From Streptosporangium sandarakinum (GTDB lineage: Bacteria > Actinomycetota > Actinomycetes > Streptosporangiales > Streptosporangiaceae), in assembly GCF_013409935.1 (NCBI RefSeq), contig NZ_JACCCO010000002.1, forward strand, positions 1,426,001-1,490,000: a stretch of 64,000 nucleotides of DNA, written 5' to 3'. Of this stretch, positions 8,432 to 17,582 are shown one piece after another. The translations under genes were made by a program, and so were the position numbers. Numbering within the stretch: position 1 is the stretch's first letter; each line of letters opens with the position of its first letter. Under the pieces are notes generated by a model. The model worked only from the letters and a program-made list of their open reading frames with translations, ran no database searches and was not told the origin of the DNA.

Positions 8432-10495
8432 ATGTCCGTAGAAGCCGTGCAGGCCGACCCCGGAGAACCACCTCTTCCCCAGGAACGGTTCCTCAACCGC
8501 GAGGAGAGCTGGCTCCAGTTCAACCAGCGGGTGCTGGAGCTGGCCGAGGACCCCTCCCTGCCCCTCCTGGAACGGGTCAGGTTCCTCGCGATCTTCGCCG
8601 GCAACCTCGACGAGTTCTTCCGGGTACGGGTGGCCGGCCTCAAACGGCGGATGGCCACCGGCCTGCTGCTGCGGACCAAGAGCGGGCTGAAGCCCAGCGA
8701 GGAGCTCACCCGGATCTCCTCGATCGCCCACGACCTCGCGCTGCGGCACGCGGCCTGCTTCCGCGAGCTGCTGTGCCCGCGGCTCGCCGCCGAGGGCATC
8801 GAGATCGTGCGCTGGGACGACCTGGGCCGCGACGAGCGCACCGCGATGCGCAGACTGTTCCGGGAGCGGATCCGGCCGGTGCTCACCCCGCTGGCCGTCG
8901 ATCCCGCCCACCCGTTCCCCTACATCTCCGGGCTGTCGCTGAACCTCGCGGTCACCGTCCGCAACCCGGTGACCGGCCACACCGTCTTCGCCCGGGTGAA
9001 GGTGCCGAGCCGGCTCCCCCGCTTCGTCGCCGCGTCCAGGGACCGGTTCGTGCCTCTGGAGGACGTGATCGCCGCCCACCTCGGCCAGCTCTTCAAGGGC
9101 ATGGAGATCGTCGAGCACCACGCCTTCCGGGTGACCCGCAACGAGGACCTGGACGTGGACGAGGACGTCACCGAGAACCTCATGCAGGCGCTGGAGCGCG
9201 AGCTGCTCAAACGCCGCTTCGGCCCGCCGGTCCGGCTGGAGGTCGAGGAGAGCATCACCCCCGAGGTCCTCGACCTGCTGGTGGACGAGCTGGGCGTGGC
9301 CGAGCACGAGATCTACCGGCTGCCCGGCCCGCTGGACCTGACCGGCATGCACGCCATCGCCGACCTGGACCGGGGCGAGCTGGCCTTCCGCCCGTTCGTG
9401 CCCGCCGAGGTCGTGCACGTCTCCGACGACATCTTCGCGGTGCTGCGCGAGCGGGACGTGCTGCTGCACCACCCGTACGACTCCTTCGCCACGAGCGTGC
9501 AGCGCTTCATCGAGCAGGCGGCGGCGGACCCGGACGTGCTGGCCATCAAGCAGACGCTCTACCGGACCAGCGGCGAGTCGCCGATCGTGGACGCGCTGAT
9601 CGACGCGGCCGAGGCCGGCAAGCAGGTCGTCGTGGTGGTGGAGATCAAGGCGCGCTTCGACGAGCACGCCAACATCACCTGGGCCCGCAAACTGGAGCGG
9701 GCCGGCTGCCACGTGGTCTACGGCGTGGTCGGCCTGAAGACCCACTGCAAGCTGGCGCTGGTGGTACGGCAGGAGCCCTCGGGGGAGCTTCGCGCCTACT
9801 GCCACATCGGCACCGGCAACTACAACCCCAAGACCGCCCGCGTCTACGAGGACCTGGGCCTGCTCACCGCCGACCCGCTGGTCGGCGAGGACGTCACCGA
9901 CCTGTTCATCCACCTGACCGGCTACTCCGCCCACTCGGCCTACCGGCGGCTGCTGGTGGCGCCGCACTCGCTGCGCGGCGGGCTGGTGGCCAGGATCGAG
10001 CGGGAGGCCGCCCACCAGGAGGCGGGCCGCCCGGCCGGCATCAGGATCAAGACGAACTCCCTGGTGGACGAGCCGGTCATCGACGCGCTCTACCGCGCCT
10101 CGCGGGCGGGCGTCCCGGTGGACCTGTGGGTGCGGGGGGTCTGCACGCTGCGGCCGGGCGTCCCCGGGCTGTCGGAGAACATCCGGGTCAGGAGCGTGCT
10201 GGGCCGGTTCCTGGAGCACTCGCGGATCTACGAGTTCGGCCGGGGGCGCCGGCCGGAGATCTGGATCGGCAGCGCCGACCTGATGCGCCGCAACCTGGAC
10301 CGCCGGGTCGAGGCGCTGGTGAAGGTGACAAGCCAGCGGCAGCGGGCATATCTGTCGGGCCTGCTGGACCTCGCGATGTCGGAGGACGCCGCCACCTGGT
10401 GGCTCGACGCCGACGGCACGTGGACCCGGCACGGCGGCGAGGACCTGCAGGACCACCTGATCGGCACCCGGCGCTGGAGGACGATGGATGACTGA
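8432..10495 (+). CDS. ppk: Polyphosphate kinase 1
   Basis: Reversibly builds inorganic polyphosphate from ATP at the membrane. The 687-residue protein has the four Ppk1 domains: N-terminal helical domain starting [20 protein letters not shown], head domain, and two phospholipase-D-like C domains. It carries the catalytic histidine region [13 protein letters not shown] and [35 protein letters not shown] is also diagnostic. The start is ATG 8432 after a short gap from the regulator. The downstream Nudix gene overlaps its end by eight bases, so the two are translationally coupled. Confidence 0.96.
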   Translation: MSVEAVQADPGEPPLPQERFLNREESWLQFNQRVLELAEDPSLPLLERVRFLAIFAGNLDEFFRVRVAGLKRRMATGLLLRTKSGLKPSEELTRISSIAHDLALRHAACFRELLCPRLAAEGIEIVRWDDLGRDERTAMRRLFRERIRPVLTPLAVDPAHPFPYISGLSLNLAVTVRNPVTGHTVFARVKVPSRLPRFVAASRDRFVPLEDVIAAHLGQLFKGMEIVEHHAFRVTRNEDLDVDEDVTENLMQALERELLKRRFGPPVRLEVEESITPEVLDLLVDELGVAEHEIYRLPGPLDLTGMHAIADLDRGELAFRPFVPAEVVHVSDDIFAVLRERDVLLHHPYDSFATSVQRFIEQAAADPDVLAIKQTLYRTSGESPIVDALIDAAEAGKQVVVVVEIKARFDEHANITWARKLERAGCHVVYGVVGLKTHCKLALVVRQEPSGELRAYCHIGTGNYNPKTARVYEDLGLLTADPLVGEDVTDLFIHLTGYSAHSAYRRLLVAPHSLRGGLVARIEREAAHQEAGRPAGIRIKTNSLVDEPVIDALYRASRAGVPVDLWVRGVCTLRPGVPGLSENIRVRSVLGRFLEHSRIYEFGRGRRPEIWIGSADLMRRNLDRRVEALVKVTSQRQRAYLSGLLDLAMSEDAATWWLDADGTWTRHGGEDLQDHLIGTRRWRTMDD

Positions 10496-11375
10496 CCCGG
10501 ACACCCGCCCGCCGGATCCGATCCGCGCGGCCGGAGCGGTGGTGTGGCGGGGGCGGGAGTCCGCGCCGGAGGTCGCGCTCGTGCACCGGCCGAAGTTCGA
10601 CGACTGGACGTTCCCCAAGGGCAAGCTGCGGCCGGGCGAGCACGTCGTCGCCGGAGCCCTGCGCGAGGTGGCCGAGGAGACGGGCCTGGCGGTGCTGCTC
10701 GGCCGGCCGCTGCCGCCGGTCCACTACCTGGTCGGCGGCCGACCCAAGCGCGTCGACTACTGGACGGCCCAGGTGGCCGAGGACACCCGCCCCGTCGCCG
10801 AACGGGAGGACGACGAGGTGGACGAGGTCGCCTGGGTGCCGGTGGCCGAGGCCGCCCGGCTGCTGACCTACGAGTGGGACACGGGCCTGCTGGACGCGCT
10901 CGTCTCCGCGCCGCTGGCCACCACCACGCTCGTCCTCGTACGGCACGCCCTGGCCGGGTCACGCGGGGAGTGGGAGGGCGACGACGACGAGCGGCCGATC
11001 GACCGGGACGGCGCGGCGCAGGCCGCGGCGCTGGCCGGCGTCCTGCCCGGCTACCTGCCCGCCGAGCTGGTCAGCTCCCCCAGCAGACGGTGCGTGCAGA
11101 CCCTGGAACCGTACGCCGGGCGGGCCGGTCTCGCGATCCGCCCCGAGCCGGCGCTGTCGGAGAGCCGCCACGACCCCGGTACGGCCCTGCGCCTGGTCAC
11201 CGGTCTCCTGGCCGCCGGCCGGCCCGCCGCGGTCTGCAGCCACGGCAAGGTCCTGCCCGGCCTGATGACCGGTGTCGGCGTCGGCCAGGAGGAGGCCCGC
11301 CTGTCCAAGGGCGGCTTCATGGTGCTCCACCACGTCACGGGCCGCCTCGTCGCCACCGAGAACCACGCCGTCTGA
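10488..11375 (+). CDS. mutT1: MutT1-like Nudix hydrolase fused to histidine phosphatase domain
   Basis: Two-domain housekeeping hydrolase as in mycobacterial MutT1 (Rv2985), which degrades 8-oxo-dGTP and diadenosine polyphosphates. The N-terminal Nudix domain (about 8-135) has [20 protein letters not shown] followed by TGL, a full Nudix box. The C-terminal histidine-phosphatase domain (about 145-295) begins [15 protein letters not shown], where RHA replaces the usual RHG, and contains [11 protein letters not shown] and [10 protein letters not shown]. The ATG at 10488 overlaps the ppk stop. The ppk-mutT1 pair is conserved in actinobacteria. A convergent CYTH-CHAD gene lies beyond the terminator. 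Confidence 0.9.
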   Translation: MTDPDTRPPDPIRAAGAVVWRGRESAPEVALVHRPKFDDWTFPKGKLRPGEHVVAGALREVAEETGLAVLLGRPLPPVHYLVGGRPKRVDYWTAQVAEDTRPVAEREDDEVDEVAWVPVAEAARLLTYEWDTGLLDALVSAPLATTTLVLVRHALAGSRGEWEGDDDERPIDRDGAAQAAALAGVLPGYLPAELVSSPSRRCVQTLEPYAGRAGLAIRPEPALSESRHDPGTALRLVTGLLAAGRPAAVCSHGKVLPGLMTGVGVGQEEARLSKGGFMVLHHVTGRLVATENHAV

Positions 11376-11385
11376 CCCCGCGGCC

Positions 11386-11419
11386 CCCGGGCGCCGGCGT
11401 CACGGTGCCGGCGCCCGGG
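11386..11419. terminator. Bidirectional terminator between mutT1 and the CYTH-CHAD gene
   Basis: Perfect 13-bp stem: CCCGGGCGCCGGC at 11386-11398 pairs with 11407-11419 across an 8-nt loop. It lies between two convergent genes and can serve both directions. Confidence 0.8.
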
Positions 11420-11466
11420 AACCACGGCCCGAGCCCGCGCCCCTCCGGGTCCGGCGCGGTGGGGTC

Positions 11467-12969
11467 TCACAGGAGCTTCGCCACCGCCTTCGACGTCTTC
11501 TTCCACAGGCGCGGGAACTCCTCGCGGGCCCGCTCGGTGCGGGCCCGCTCCAGGCCGGTCAGCACGCCGTAGGTGAAGGTGTCCTCCCCGGCCCGCCGCG
11601 CGGCGTCGGCGACCACGGCCAGCCGTCCCTGGGCGACGACGCCGTCCAGGCGGGCGCCCAGCGCGTCCTGTACGGCCTCGGCCCGCTCGGCGAGCTCGTC
11701 CATGCCGATCGCCTCGGCGGTGTAGCGGGCCCGCTTGGCGGCCTTGCGCACGTCGTGCATGGCGTGCTCGCGCCCGGCGGGGTCGGTGGCGGCCAGGGCG
11801 GCCCGGTGCGCCTTGACCACCCGCCGCCAGCTCCCGGCGGCCCGGGCGCGGAGGGTCCCGGCCGGCCGGTCCGCCGCGCCGGTCAGCGCCGGGGCGCCGG
11901 TCAGCGCGTCGAGGGCGTCCAGCAGGGCGAAGTAGCGCTCCCCGCGCAGCGCCTCCCGCACCCGGTCCAGGGCCTCGCTCTCGGCGGCTCCCAGCTCGGC
12001 GTCGAGGCGGAGCCGGACCGGGCCCGACACCGCCCCCTCCCCGAGGGCGTCGAACCCGGCGATCAGGCGTTCCCTGACCACCTCGGCGTCCCGCGCCTCG
12101 CCGAGCACCCGCCCCAGCCACTTCAGCTCCTCCTGGAGCCCGGCGGTGTCCTCCACGACGGCGCCGAACGATTTCAACGCGCTGCGGAGCCGGCGGGCGG
12201 CGACGCGCATCCGGTGCACGGCGTCCTCGTCGGCCCGCCGTACGCGGGGGTCCTGGGCGAGCAGGGCGTCCGCCTGGGCGGTGAGGTAGCCGACGACGAC
12301 CTCTCCTGCGGAGCCGGGCCGGGTGCGCGGGCGGGGCCGTCCAGGGATGGGGCGGGCGGCGCCGAGCGCGCGGGCGAGCTTGCTCGGCGACGCGGCGGGT
12401 ACGGCCCCGGCGGCGGCCAGCCGCTTGCCGACCTTGCGGAGCAGCCGCTCGTCGCCCCCGATGAGTTCGGCCTCCACCTCGCGCCACCGTTCCACGTGCG
12501 GCCCGGCTCCCGGTTCGCCGCCCGCGGCGGCCTCGGGGACGGTGCCGGTGACCCGGTCGTCGGCGATCTCCACCAGCCGCACGCCCGCGCCGTTGACCAG
12601 GGTGGTCACCGTACGGTGCGTCTCCAGTTCGGCGACGGGGGCCAGGGGCGCGCCCCGGGTGAGGGCGGACACGAGGTCGGCGAGGTCGGCGGGGACGGTC
12701 TTCGTACCCCGGCCGAGCGGGCGGGTGATCTCCTGCCGGGCGCCCTCGGACCTGGGCAGCTTCAGGTGCCAGCCCGCGTCGGTCCCGCCCCTGCGCCGGC
12801 GCAGCGTGACGCCGCGGGCGGCCAGCCGCAGGTCGGGGGTGTCGAAGTAGACCGCGACGAGCCGGTGGGTCACCGGCCCGGCCGCCTCCGTGACCCCCGG
12901 CAGCCCGGTCAGGTCCGGGACCTCGAACCCGGCGGGCACGTCGAACTTGTCCTCGATCTCCATCGCCAC
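11467..12969 (-). CDS. CYTH and CHAD domain protein (triphosphate tunnel fold plus polyphosphate-binding helices)
   Basis: The N-terminal CYTH domain (about 3-200) begins EIEDKFDVP, the signature ExExK-like motif of triphosphate tunnel enzymes, followed by VYFDTPDLRLAARGVTLRRR. The C-terminal CHAD domain (about 215-490) has regularly spaced His/Arg/Lys, for example DAVHRMRVAARRLRSALKSF and HDVRKAAKRARYTAEAIG. CHAD domains bind polyphosphate, so its place beside ppk and mutT1 suggests a role in polyphosphate or tripolyphosphate turnover. The start is GTG 12969 with GGGGAG six bases away, giving MAMEIEDKF; ATG 12963 is an alternative. The enzymatic substrate is not known from sequence. Confidence 0.88.
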   Translation of the reverse strand: MAMEIEDKFDVPAGFEVPDLTGLPGVTEAAGPVTHRLVAVYFDTPDLRLAARGVTLRRRRGGTDAGWHLKLPRSEGARQEITRPLGRGTKTVPADLADLVSALTRGAPLAPVAELETHRTVTTLVNGAGVRLVEIADDRVTGTVPEAAAGGEPGAGPHVERWREVEAELIGGDERLLRKVGKRLAAAGAVPAASPSKLARALGAARPIPGRPRPRTRPGSAGEVVVGYLTAQADALLAQDPRVRRADEDAVHRMRVAARRLRSALKSFGAVVEDTAGLQEELKWLGRVLGEARDAEVVRERLIAGFDALGEGAVSGPVRLRLDAELGAAESEALDRVREALRGERYFALLDALDALTGAPALTGAADRPAGTLRARAAGSWRRVVKAHRAALAATDPAGREHAMHDVRKAAKRARYTAEAIGMDELAERAEAVQDALGARLDGVVAQGRLAVVADAARRAGEDTFTYGVLTGLERARTERAREEFPRLWKKTSKAVAKLL

Positions 12970-13127
12970 AGGCCACTCCCCGGTCGACTCACACCGCGCA
13001 GTGGGTATTGATGCCCCGTCCCGCGTCCGGAAACGTCGGCAGGCCCCGCCCGTTTTTCGGCGTCCGGCCGGGCAGGCGGGCCGATGGGCCAGGCAGGCCG
13101 GGCAAGCGGACCGTCCGGCCCGGAACG

Positions 13128-13895
13128 TCACCTGCGGGCGACCACGAAGATCCTGCGGAACGGGAAGACGGTGCCGTACGGCCCGCGCGGGTACGCCTCC
13201 CCCAGCCGCGCGCCGCAGTCGGCGAGGAACTCCTCCGTCTCCCGCGGGTCCAGCCGGTCGAGCGCGGGGCGCAGGGCGGTGCCGCTGACCCAGCGCAGCA
13301 CGGCGTCCTCCCCCTCCAGGACGTGCAGGTAGGTGGTCTCCCAGGCGTCCACCCGGCAGCCGAGCCCGGCCAGCAGCTCCAGGTACTCGGCCGGGTCGCC
13401 GACCGGGACCCCCCGCCCCAGGTCCCCGAGCCGGTCGCGCCACCTGCCCGTGGCGTACAGCTCGCGCAGGATCGTGTGGCTGGGGAACTCGAAGTTGCCG
13501 GGCACCTGGAAGGCGAGCCAGCCGCCCGAGGCGAGCGCGTCCACCCAGGCGGGCAGCAGTTCGCGGTGGCCGGGCACCCACTGCAGGACGGCGTTGGAGA
13601 CCAGCACGTCCACCGGCCGTTCGGGCCGCCACCGGGTGACGTCCCCGACGGAGAAGGTCAGCCGCTCGCCCGGCACCGCCTTGGCGATCATCGCGGGCGA
13701 GGAGTCGAAGCCGTGGACGTCGGCCCCGGGCCACCGCGCGGCGAGCTGCGCGGTGAGCTCGCCGTCGCCGCATCCGGCGTCCACCACGTACGAGGGCCGC
13801 TCGGCCGCTACTCTGGCGACGAGCTCGAAGAACGGGCGCGCACGCTCACCGGCGTAGCGGCCGTAGACCACGGGGTCCCACATATCTCTTGACAT
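13128..13895 (-). CDS. tam: Trans-aconitate 2-methyltransferase
   Basis: SAM-dependent methyltransferase that methylates trans-aconitate, a toxic by-product of citrate/cis-aconitate that inhibits aconitase. The N-terminus MWDPVVYGRYAGERARPF is diagnostic of the family, followed by the SAM loop VVDAGCGDGELTAQLA, FDSSPAMI and LVSNAVLQWVPGH. The length is about 255 residues. ATG 13895 lies inside the operator palindrome and ATG 13883 (MWDP) is also possible, so the start is uncertain. It is divergent from a MarR-type gene matching TamR of Streptomyces, the known regulator of this enzyme. Confidence 0.9.
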   Translation of the reverse strand: MSRDMWDPVVYGRYAGERARPFFELVARVAAERPSYVVDAGCGDGELTAQLAARWPGADVHGFDSSPAMIAKAVPGERLTFSVGDVTRWRPERPVDVLVSNAVLQWVPGHRELLPAWVDALASGGWLAFQVPGNFEFPSHTILRELYATGRWRDRLGDLGRGVPVGDPAEYLELLAGLGCRVDAWETTYLHVLEGEDAVLRWVSGTALRPALDRLDPRETEEFLADCGARLGEAYPRGPYGTVFPFRRIFVVARR

Positions 13896-13939
13896 CAAGA
13901 TAATTGATATCCGCCGAGATATCTCGATGTCAAGAGAGA
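13883..13939. promoter_or_regulatory. TamR-type operator between tam and tamR
   Basis: A perfect 14-bp inverted repeat TATCTCTTGACATC (13883-13896) / GATGTCAAGAGATA (13926-13939) brackets the divergent promoters. Each arm also extends into its own MarR-like palindrome, e.g. TCTTGACATCAAGA at 13887-13900. This matches the described TamR sites in Streptomyces, where trans-aconitate or citrate releases the protein. The tam start codon lies within one box. Confidence 0.8.
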
Positions 13940-13951
13940 TAGAATCGTGTC

Positions 13952-14515
13952 ATGACCCTGCAGCACGCGGACGACGGCGACGGCCGGGCGGACCGGCACG
14001 AGGACGAGGTCGACCGGCTGGTGGCCGCCTGGCGCACGGAGCGCCCGGAGCTCGACGTGGCGCCCCTCCAGGTGCTCAGCCGGGTCTCCCGGCTCGCCCG
14101 CCACCTGGACCGCGCCCGCCGGACCTCCTTCGCCGAGCACGGCCTGGAGATCTGGGAGTTCGACGTGCTGACGGCGCTGCGCCGGGCCGGCGAGCCGTAC
14201 GAGCTGAGCCCCGGAGCCCTGCTCCGCGCGACCCTGGTGACCTCCGGGACGATGACCAACCGGATCGACCGCCTCGCCGCGGCCGGGCTGGTCCGGCGGC
14301 GGCCCGACCCCGAGGACCGGCGGGGCGTGCTGGTGTCGCTGACCGACGCGGGGCGGGAACGGGTGGACGGCGCCTTCGACGACCTGCTCCGGCGCGAGCG
14401 CGACCTGCTGGCGGCGCTGGGAGAGCATGAACAGCAGGCCCTCGCGGACCTGCTGCGCACGCTACTCGTCCCTTTTGACGCCGATGAAACCGGAGCTTCC
14501 GGAGCGCACGGATGA
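13952..14515 (+). CDS. tamR: MarR-family regulator, TamR-like
   Basis: 187-residue winged-helix protein: PLQVLSRVSRLARHLDRARR, LEIWEFDVLTALRRAG, then the recognition region VTSGTMTNRIDRLAAAGLVR and the wing RRPDPEDRRGVLVSLTDAG. The N-terminus carries an acidic extension before the dimerisation helix. It is transcribed divergently from tam across paired palindromes, exactly the TamR arrangement. By family knowledge it represses tam and itself until trans-aconitate, citrate or isocitrate accumulates, for instance when oxidative stress inactivates aconitase. Confidence 0.85.
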   Translation: MTLQHADDGDGRADRHEDEVDRLVAAWRTERPELDVAPLQVLSRVSRLARHLDRARRTSFAEHGLEIWEFDVLTALRRAGEPYELSPGALLRATLVTSGTMTNRIDRLAAAGLVRRRPDPEDRRGVLVSLTDAGRERVDGAFDDLLRRERDLLAALGEHEQQALADLLRTLLVPFDADETGASGAHG

Positions 14516-14564
14516 TCTACTGCCCGCCTGCCGGAGGCTAAACCGGCCGGAGACGATCATTCGG

Positions 14565-16379
14565 TCACTCGCCCAGGCGGTCGGCCGTCTCCAGCCACTC
14601 GGCCTCGATCCCGTCCTTCTCGGCCAGGATCTCCTTGAGCTCGGCGTCCAGCGAGGCCAGCCGACCGTAGTCGGAGGCGGCCTCGGCCATGGCGGCGTGC
14701 AGCTTCTCCTCCCGGCCGCTCAGCTTGTCGAGCTGGCGCTCCAGACGGGACAGCTCCTTGCGCAGCTCCCGCTCCTCCTTGGCCGACAGGCCCGTCTGAG
14801 CCTTCGTCCCGTCCGACGGCGCGGACGCGGCCGGGGAGGCGGGCGCGGACCCGCCGGCGGCGGCGCGGGCCGACAGCGCCGCGCCTGAGGCCCGCCGGGC
14901 GAGATACTCGTCCACCCCGCCGGGCAGCATCGACAGCTTCCCGTCACCGAGCAGCGCCACGACCCGGTCGCACACCCGCTCCAGGAAGTAGCGGTCGTGG
15001 CTGACCAGGATCAGCGTGCCGGGCCAGCCGTCGAGCAGGTCCTCCAGCTCGTTCAGCGTCTCGATGTCGAGGTCGTTGGTCGGCTCGTCGAGCAGCAGCA
15101 CGTTGGGGTCGTCCATCAGCAGCCGCAGCATCTGCAGCCGCCGCCGCTCGCCGCCGGACAGGTCGCCGACGACCTTCCACTGCGCCTCGCCCTTGAAGCC
15201 GAGCCGCTCCAGCAGCGCCGAGGCCGTCCACTCCTTCTTGCCGACCTGGACGAACTTGCGGACCTCCTCGACGGTCTCCAGCACCCGCCGGGCGGGGTCG
15301 AGCTCGGCCAGCTCCTGCGACAGGTGCGCCAGGCGGACCGTACGGCCCCGCACGACCCGTCCCGCGTCGGGCTCGACCGTGCCGGACAGCAGCCGCAGCA
15401 CCGAGGACTTGCCCGAGCCGTTCACGCCGATCAGGCCGATCCGGTCACCCGGGCCGAACTGCCAGGTCGAGTGGTCGAGCACCAGCGGGCCCCGGCCGGG
15501 ACCGCCGGCGTGCAGGGTGACGTCCTCCAGGTCGTAGACCGTACGGCCCAGCCGCGCCGCGGCGAACTTGACCAGCTCGACGGTCTCCCGCGCCGGCGGC
15601 TCGTCGGCGATCAGCGCCTGGGCGGCCTCGATGCGGAACTTGGGCTTGGAGGTGCGGGCGGGCGGGCCGCGCCTCAGCCAGGCGATCTCCTTGCGCATGA
15701 GGTTCTGGCGGCGCGCCTCGGCGGCGGCGGCGATCCGGGCGCGCTCGGCCTTGGCCAGCACGTAGGCGGCGTACCCGCCCTCGTAGCGCTCGACCGCGCC
15801 GTCCACGACCTCCCAGGTGCGGGTGGAGACGGCGTCCAGGAACCACCGGTCGTGGGTGACCACCAGCAGCGCCGACCTGCGGCCCGTGAGGTGCCGGGCC
15901 AGCCAGTCGATGGCCTCGATGTCGAGGTGGTTGGTGGGCTCGTCCAGGACGATCAGCTCGTGCTCGCCGATCAACAGCCGGGCCAGCGCCGTACGGCGCC
16001 GCTCGCCGCCCGACAGGCTCCCGACCGGGACGGTGAGGTCGATGTCGCCGAGGAGGTTGGCGAGGATCTCACGGATGCCCGCGTCACCCGCCCACTCGTG
16101 CTCGGCCCGGCCACCGAGGACGGTCTCGCCCACCGGCCGGTCCGGGTCGAGGTCGTCGCCCTGGGACAGCACGCCGATCTGCAGGCCGCGGTTGTGGGTG
16201 ACGCGCCCCTCGTTGGGCTTGAGGGCGCCGGCGATCACCGAGATGAGCGTGGTCTTGCCGCCGCCGTTGCGGCCGACCACCCCGATGCGGTCGCCCGCCT
16301 CGATGCCGAGGGAGACGTCGCTGAGAAGGGGCTTGGGGCCGTAGGAGTGGGAGACCGACTCAAGATTGACCAGATTCAT
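14565..16379 (-). CDS. ABC-F family ATPase, Uup-like
   Basis: Soluble tandem ATPase acting at the ribosome rather than a transporter. Two nucleotide-binding domains: Walker A GRNGGGKTT (about 36) and GVNGSGKSS (about 320), two LSGGERRR signatures, and VLDEPTNHLD / LLDEPTNDLD Walker B motifs. A long linker (about 215-260) contains the arginine-rich ribosome-interaction segment, and the C-terminus (about 515-600) is an Ala/Gly linker plus a coiled coil as in Uup. 604 residues; ATG 16379. Convergent with tamR. Whether it is a translation factor or an antibiotic-protection protein cannot be decided; the conserved core location favours the former. Confidence 0.9.
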   Translation of the reverse strand: MNLVNLESVSHSYGPKPLLSDVSLGIEAGDRIGVVGRNGGGKTTLISVIAGALKPNEGRVTHNRGLQIGVLSQGDDLDPDRPVGETVLGGRAEHEWAGDAGIREILANLLGDIDLTVPVGSLSGGERRRTALARLLIGEHELIVLDEPTNHLDIEAIDWLARHLTGRRSALLVVTHDRWFLDAVSTRTWEVVDGAVERYEGGYAAYVLAKAERARIAAAAEARRQNLMRKEIAWLRRGPPARTSKPKFRIEAAQALIADEPPARETVELVKFAAARLGRTVYDLEDVTLHAGGPGRGPLVLDHSTWQFGPGDRIGLIGVNGSGKSSVLRLLSGTVEPDAGRVVRGRTVRLAHLSQELAELDPARRVLETVEEVRKFVQVGKKEWTASALLERLGFKGEAQWKVVGDLSGGERRRLQMLRLLMDDPNVLLLDEPTNDLDIETLNELEDLLDGWPGTLILVSHDRYFLERVCDRVVALLGDGKLSMLPGGVDEYLARRASGAALSARAAAGGSAPASPAASAPSDGTKAQTGLSAKEERELRKELSRLERQLDKLSGREEKLHAAMAEAASDYGRLASLDAELKEILAEKDGIEAEWLETADRLGE

Positions 16380-16430
16380 CGCCCTACAAGGGTATCCGCT
16401 CCCGGACCGCGCGGCCGTCGCCCCGGAGAG

Positions 16431-16450
16431 GACCGGGCGGCCGCCCGGTC
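16431..16450. terminator. Palindrome downstream of ispE
   Basis: Perfect 20-bp palindrome, half site GACCGGGCGG, about 80 bases after the ispE stop and 50 bases before the ABC-F start. Likely terminator for ispE; it is followed by CGGCAC-rich degenerate direct repeats without a gene. Confidence 0.5.
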
Positions 16451-16528
16451 ACCGCGGACACGGGCCGCACAGACCGCACGGACGGCACGGCCGGCACCGA
16501 CGGCACGGGCAGCCGTGAGCGGACCGGG

Positions 16529-17440
16529 TCAGGGGCGCTGCCCGACCGCCGGGCCGGGGACGGGGCCGTGGGCGGTCACCGCGTCGCGGGCCACGCCCTC
16601 GGCCCGCAGGGCGGCGGCCAGCTCGACCGCGTGGGGCTCGGAGTCGGCCAGGAAGGCGCAGGTCGGGCCGGAACCGGAGACGATCGCGCCCAGCGCGCCA
16701 TGCTCGCGTCCGGCGTCCAGCGTCCGGGCCAGGGAACGGCGGAGCATGACGGCGGCGGGCTGCAGGTCGTTGGCCAGCTCCGCGCCCAGCGCCTTGGCGT
16801 CCCCCCGGCGCAGCGCGTCCAGCAGCGGCTCCGACGCCTGCGGCCAGGCGGCCTCGGTGCCCGTCGCCTCGCGGATCCGGTCGCACTCGGCGTAGACGGC
16901 GGGCGTGGACAGGCCACCCTCGGCCAGGGCGAACACCCAGTGGAAGGTGCCGCCGACCTCAAGCGGGGTCAGCCGCTCCCCCCGGCCGGTGCCGACGGCC
17001 GTGCCGCCGAGCAGGGCGAACGGGACGTCGCTGCCGATGTCCGCGCCGATCTCCATCAGGTCCGCCAGCGGCAGGCCCAGGCCCCACAGCTCGTTGCAGG
17101 CGACCAGCGCCGCGGCGGCGTCGGCGCTGCCGCCCGCCATCCCCCCGGCGACCGGGATCGACTTGCGGATCAGCAGGCTCACGCCGTACGACCGGCCGGC
17201 GTGGTGGGCCAGCGCGGAGGCCGCGCGGATGGCGAGGTTGTCGTCGTCCTCGGGCACCTGGCCGGCGCTGTCGCCCTCGACGCGGACCCGCATCCCGGTC
17301 TCGGCGGTGGCGGTCACCTCGTCGAAGATCGAGACGGCGTGGAAGACGTTCACCAGGTCGTGGTAGCCGTCGTCACGCAGCGGCCCGACCGCCAGTTGCA
17401 GGTTCACCTTGGCCGGCACGCGGACGGTCACGGAGTTCAT
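16529..17440 (-). CDS. ispE: 4-diphosphocytidyl-2-C-methyl-D-erythritol kinase
   Basis: GHMP kinase of the non-mevalonate isoprenoid route, phosphorylating CDP-methylerythritol. Motifs: VRVPAKVNLQLAVGPLRDDGYHDL at the start (with the catalytic Lys/Asp region), the ATP-binding glycine-rich loop PVAGGMAGGSADAAAAL, and the C-terminal IVSGSGPTCAFL. Length 303 residues, as expected. ATG 17440 is preceded closely by GAGGA; a TTG three codons earlier is possible. It sits downstream of ksgA on the same strand, the standard ksgA-ispE order of actinobacteria. Confidence 0.96.
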   Translation of the reverse strand: MNSVTVRVPAKVNLQLAVGPLRDDGYHDLVNVFHAVSIFDEVTATAETGMRVRVEGDSAGQVPEDDDNLAIRAASALAHHAGRSYGVSLLIRKSIPVAGGMAGGSADAAAALVACNELWGLGLPLADLMEIGADIGSDVPFALLGGTAVGTGRGERLTPLEVGGTFHWVFALAEGGLSTPAVYAECDRIREATGTEAAWPQASEPLLDALRRGDAKALGAELANDLQPAAVMLRRSLARTLDAGREHGALGAIVSGSGPTCAFLADSEPHAVELAAALRAEGVARDAVTAHGPVPGPAVGQRP

Positions 17441-17582
17441 GTTCCTCAAGGCTCTCGCTCAGGGGATGATGAGGTCCGATCGTAACCGGGCGCGTTCCCG
17501 CCTCCCCGCCAGCCCCGGCGTTTCGCCACGCTAGAGCCGGTTTTAAGGACCCACGACGCGACAAAGATCCGCGAAACAGAAC

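Noticed and set aside
11051-12976. 641-codon Arg/Gly-rich frame across the CYTH-CHAD gene
   Set aside because: No recognisable motif; the CYTH-CHAD frame on the same strand explains the region fully.
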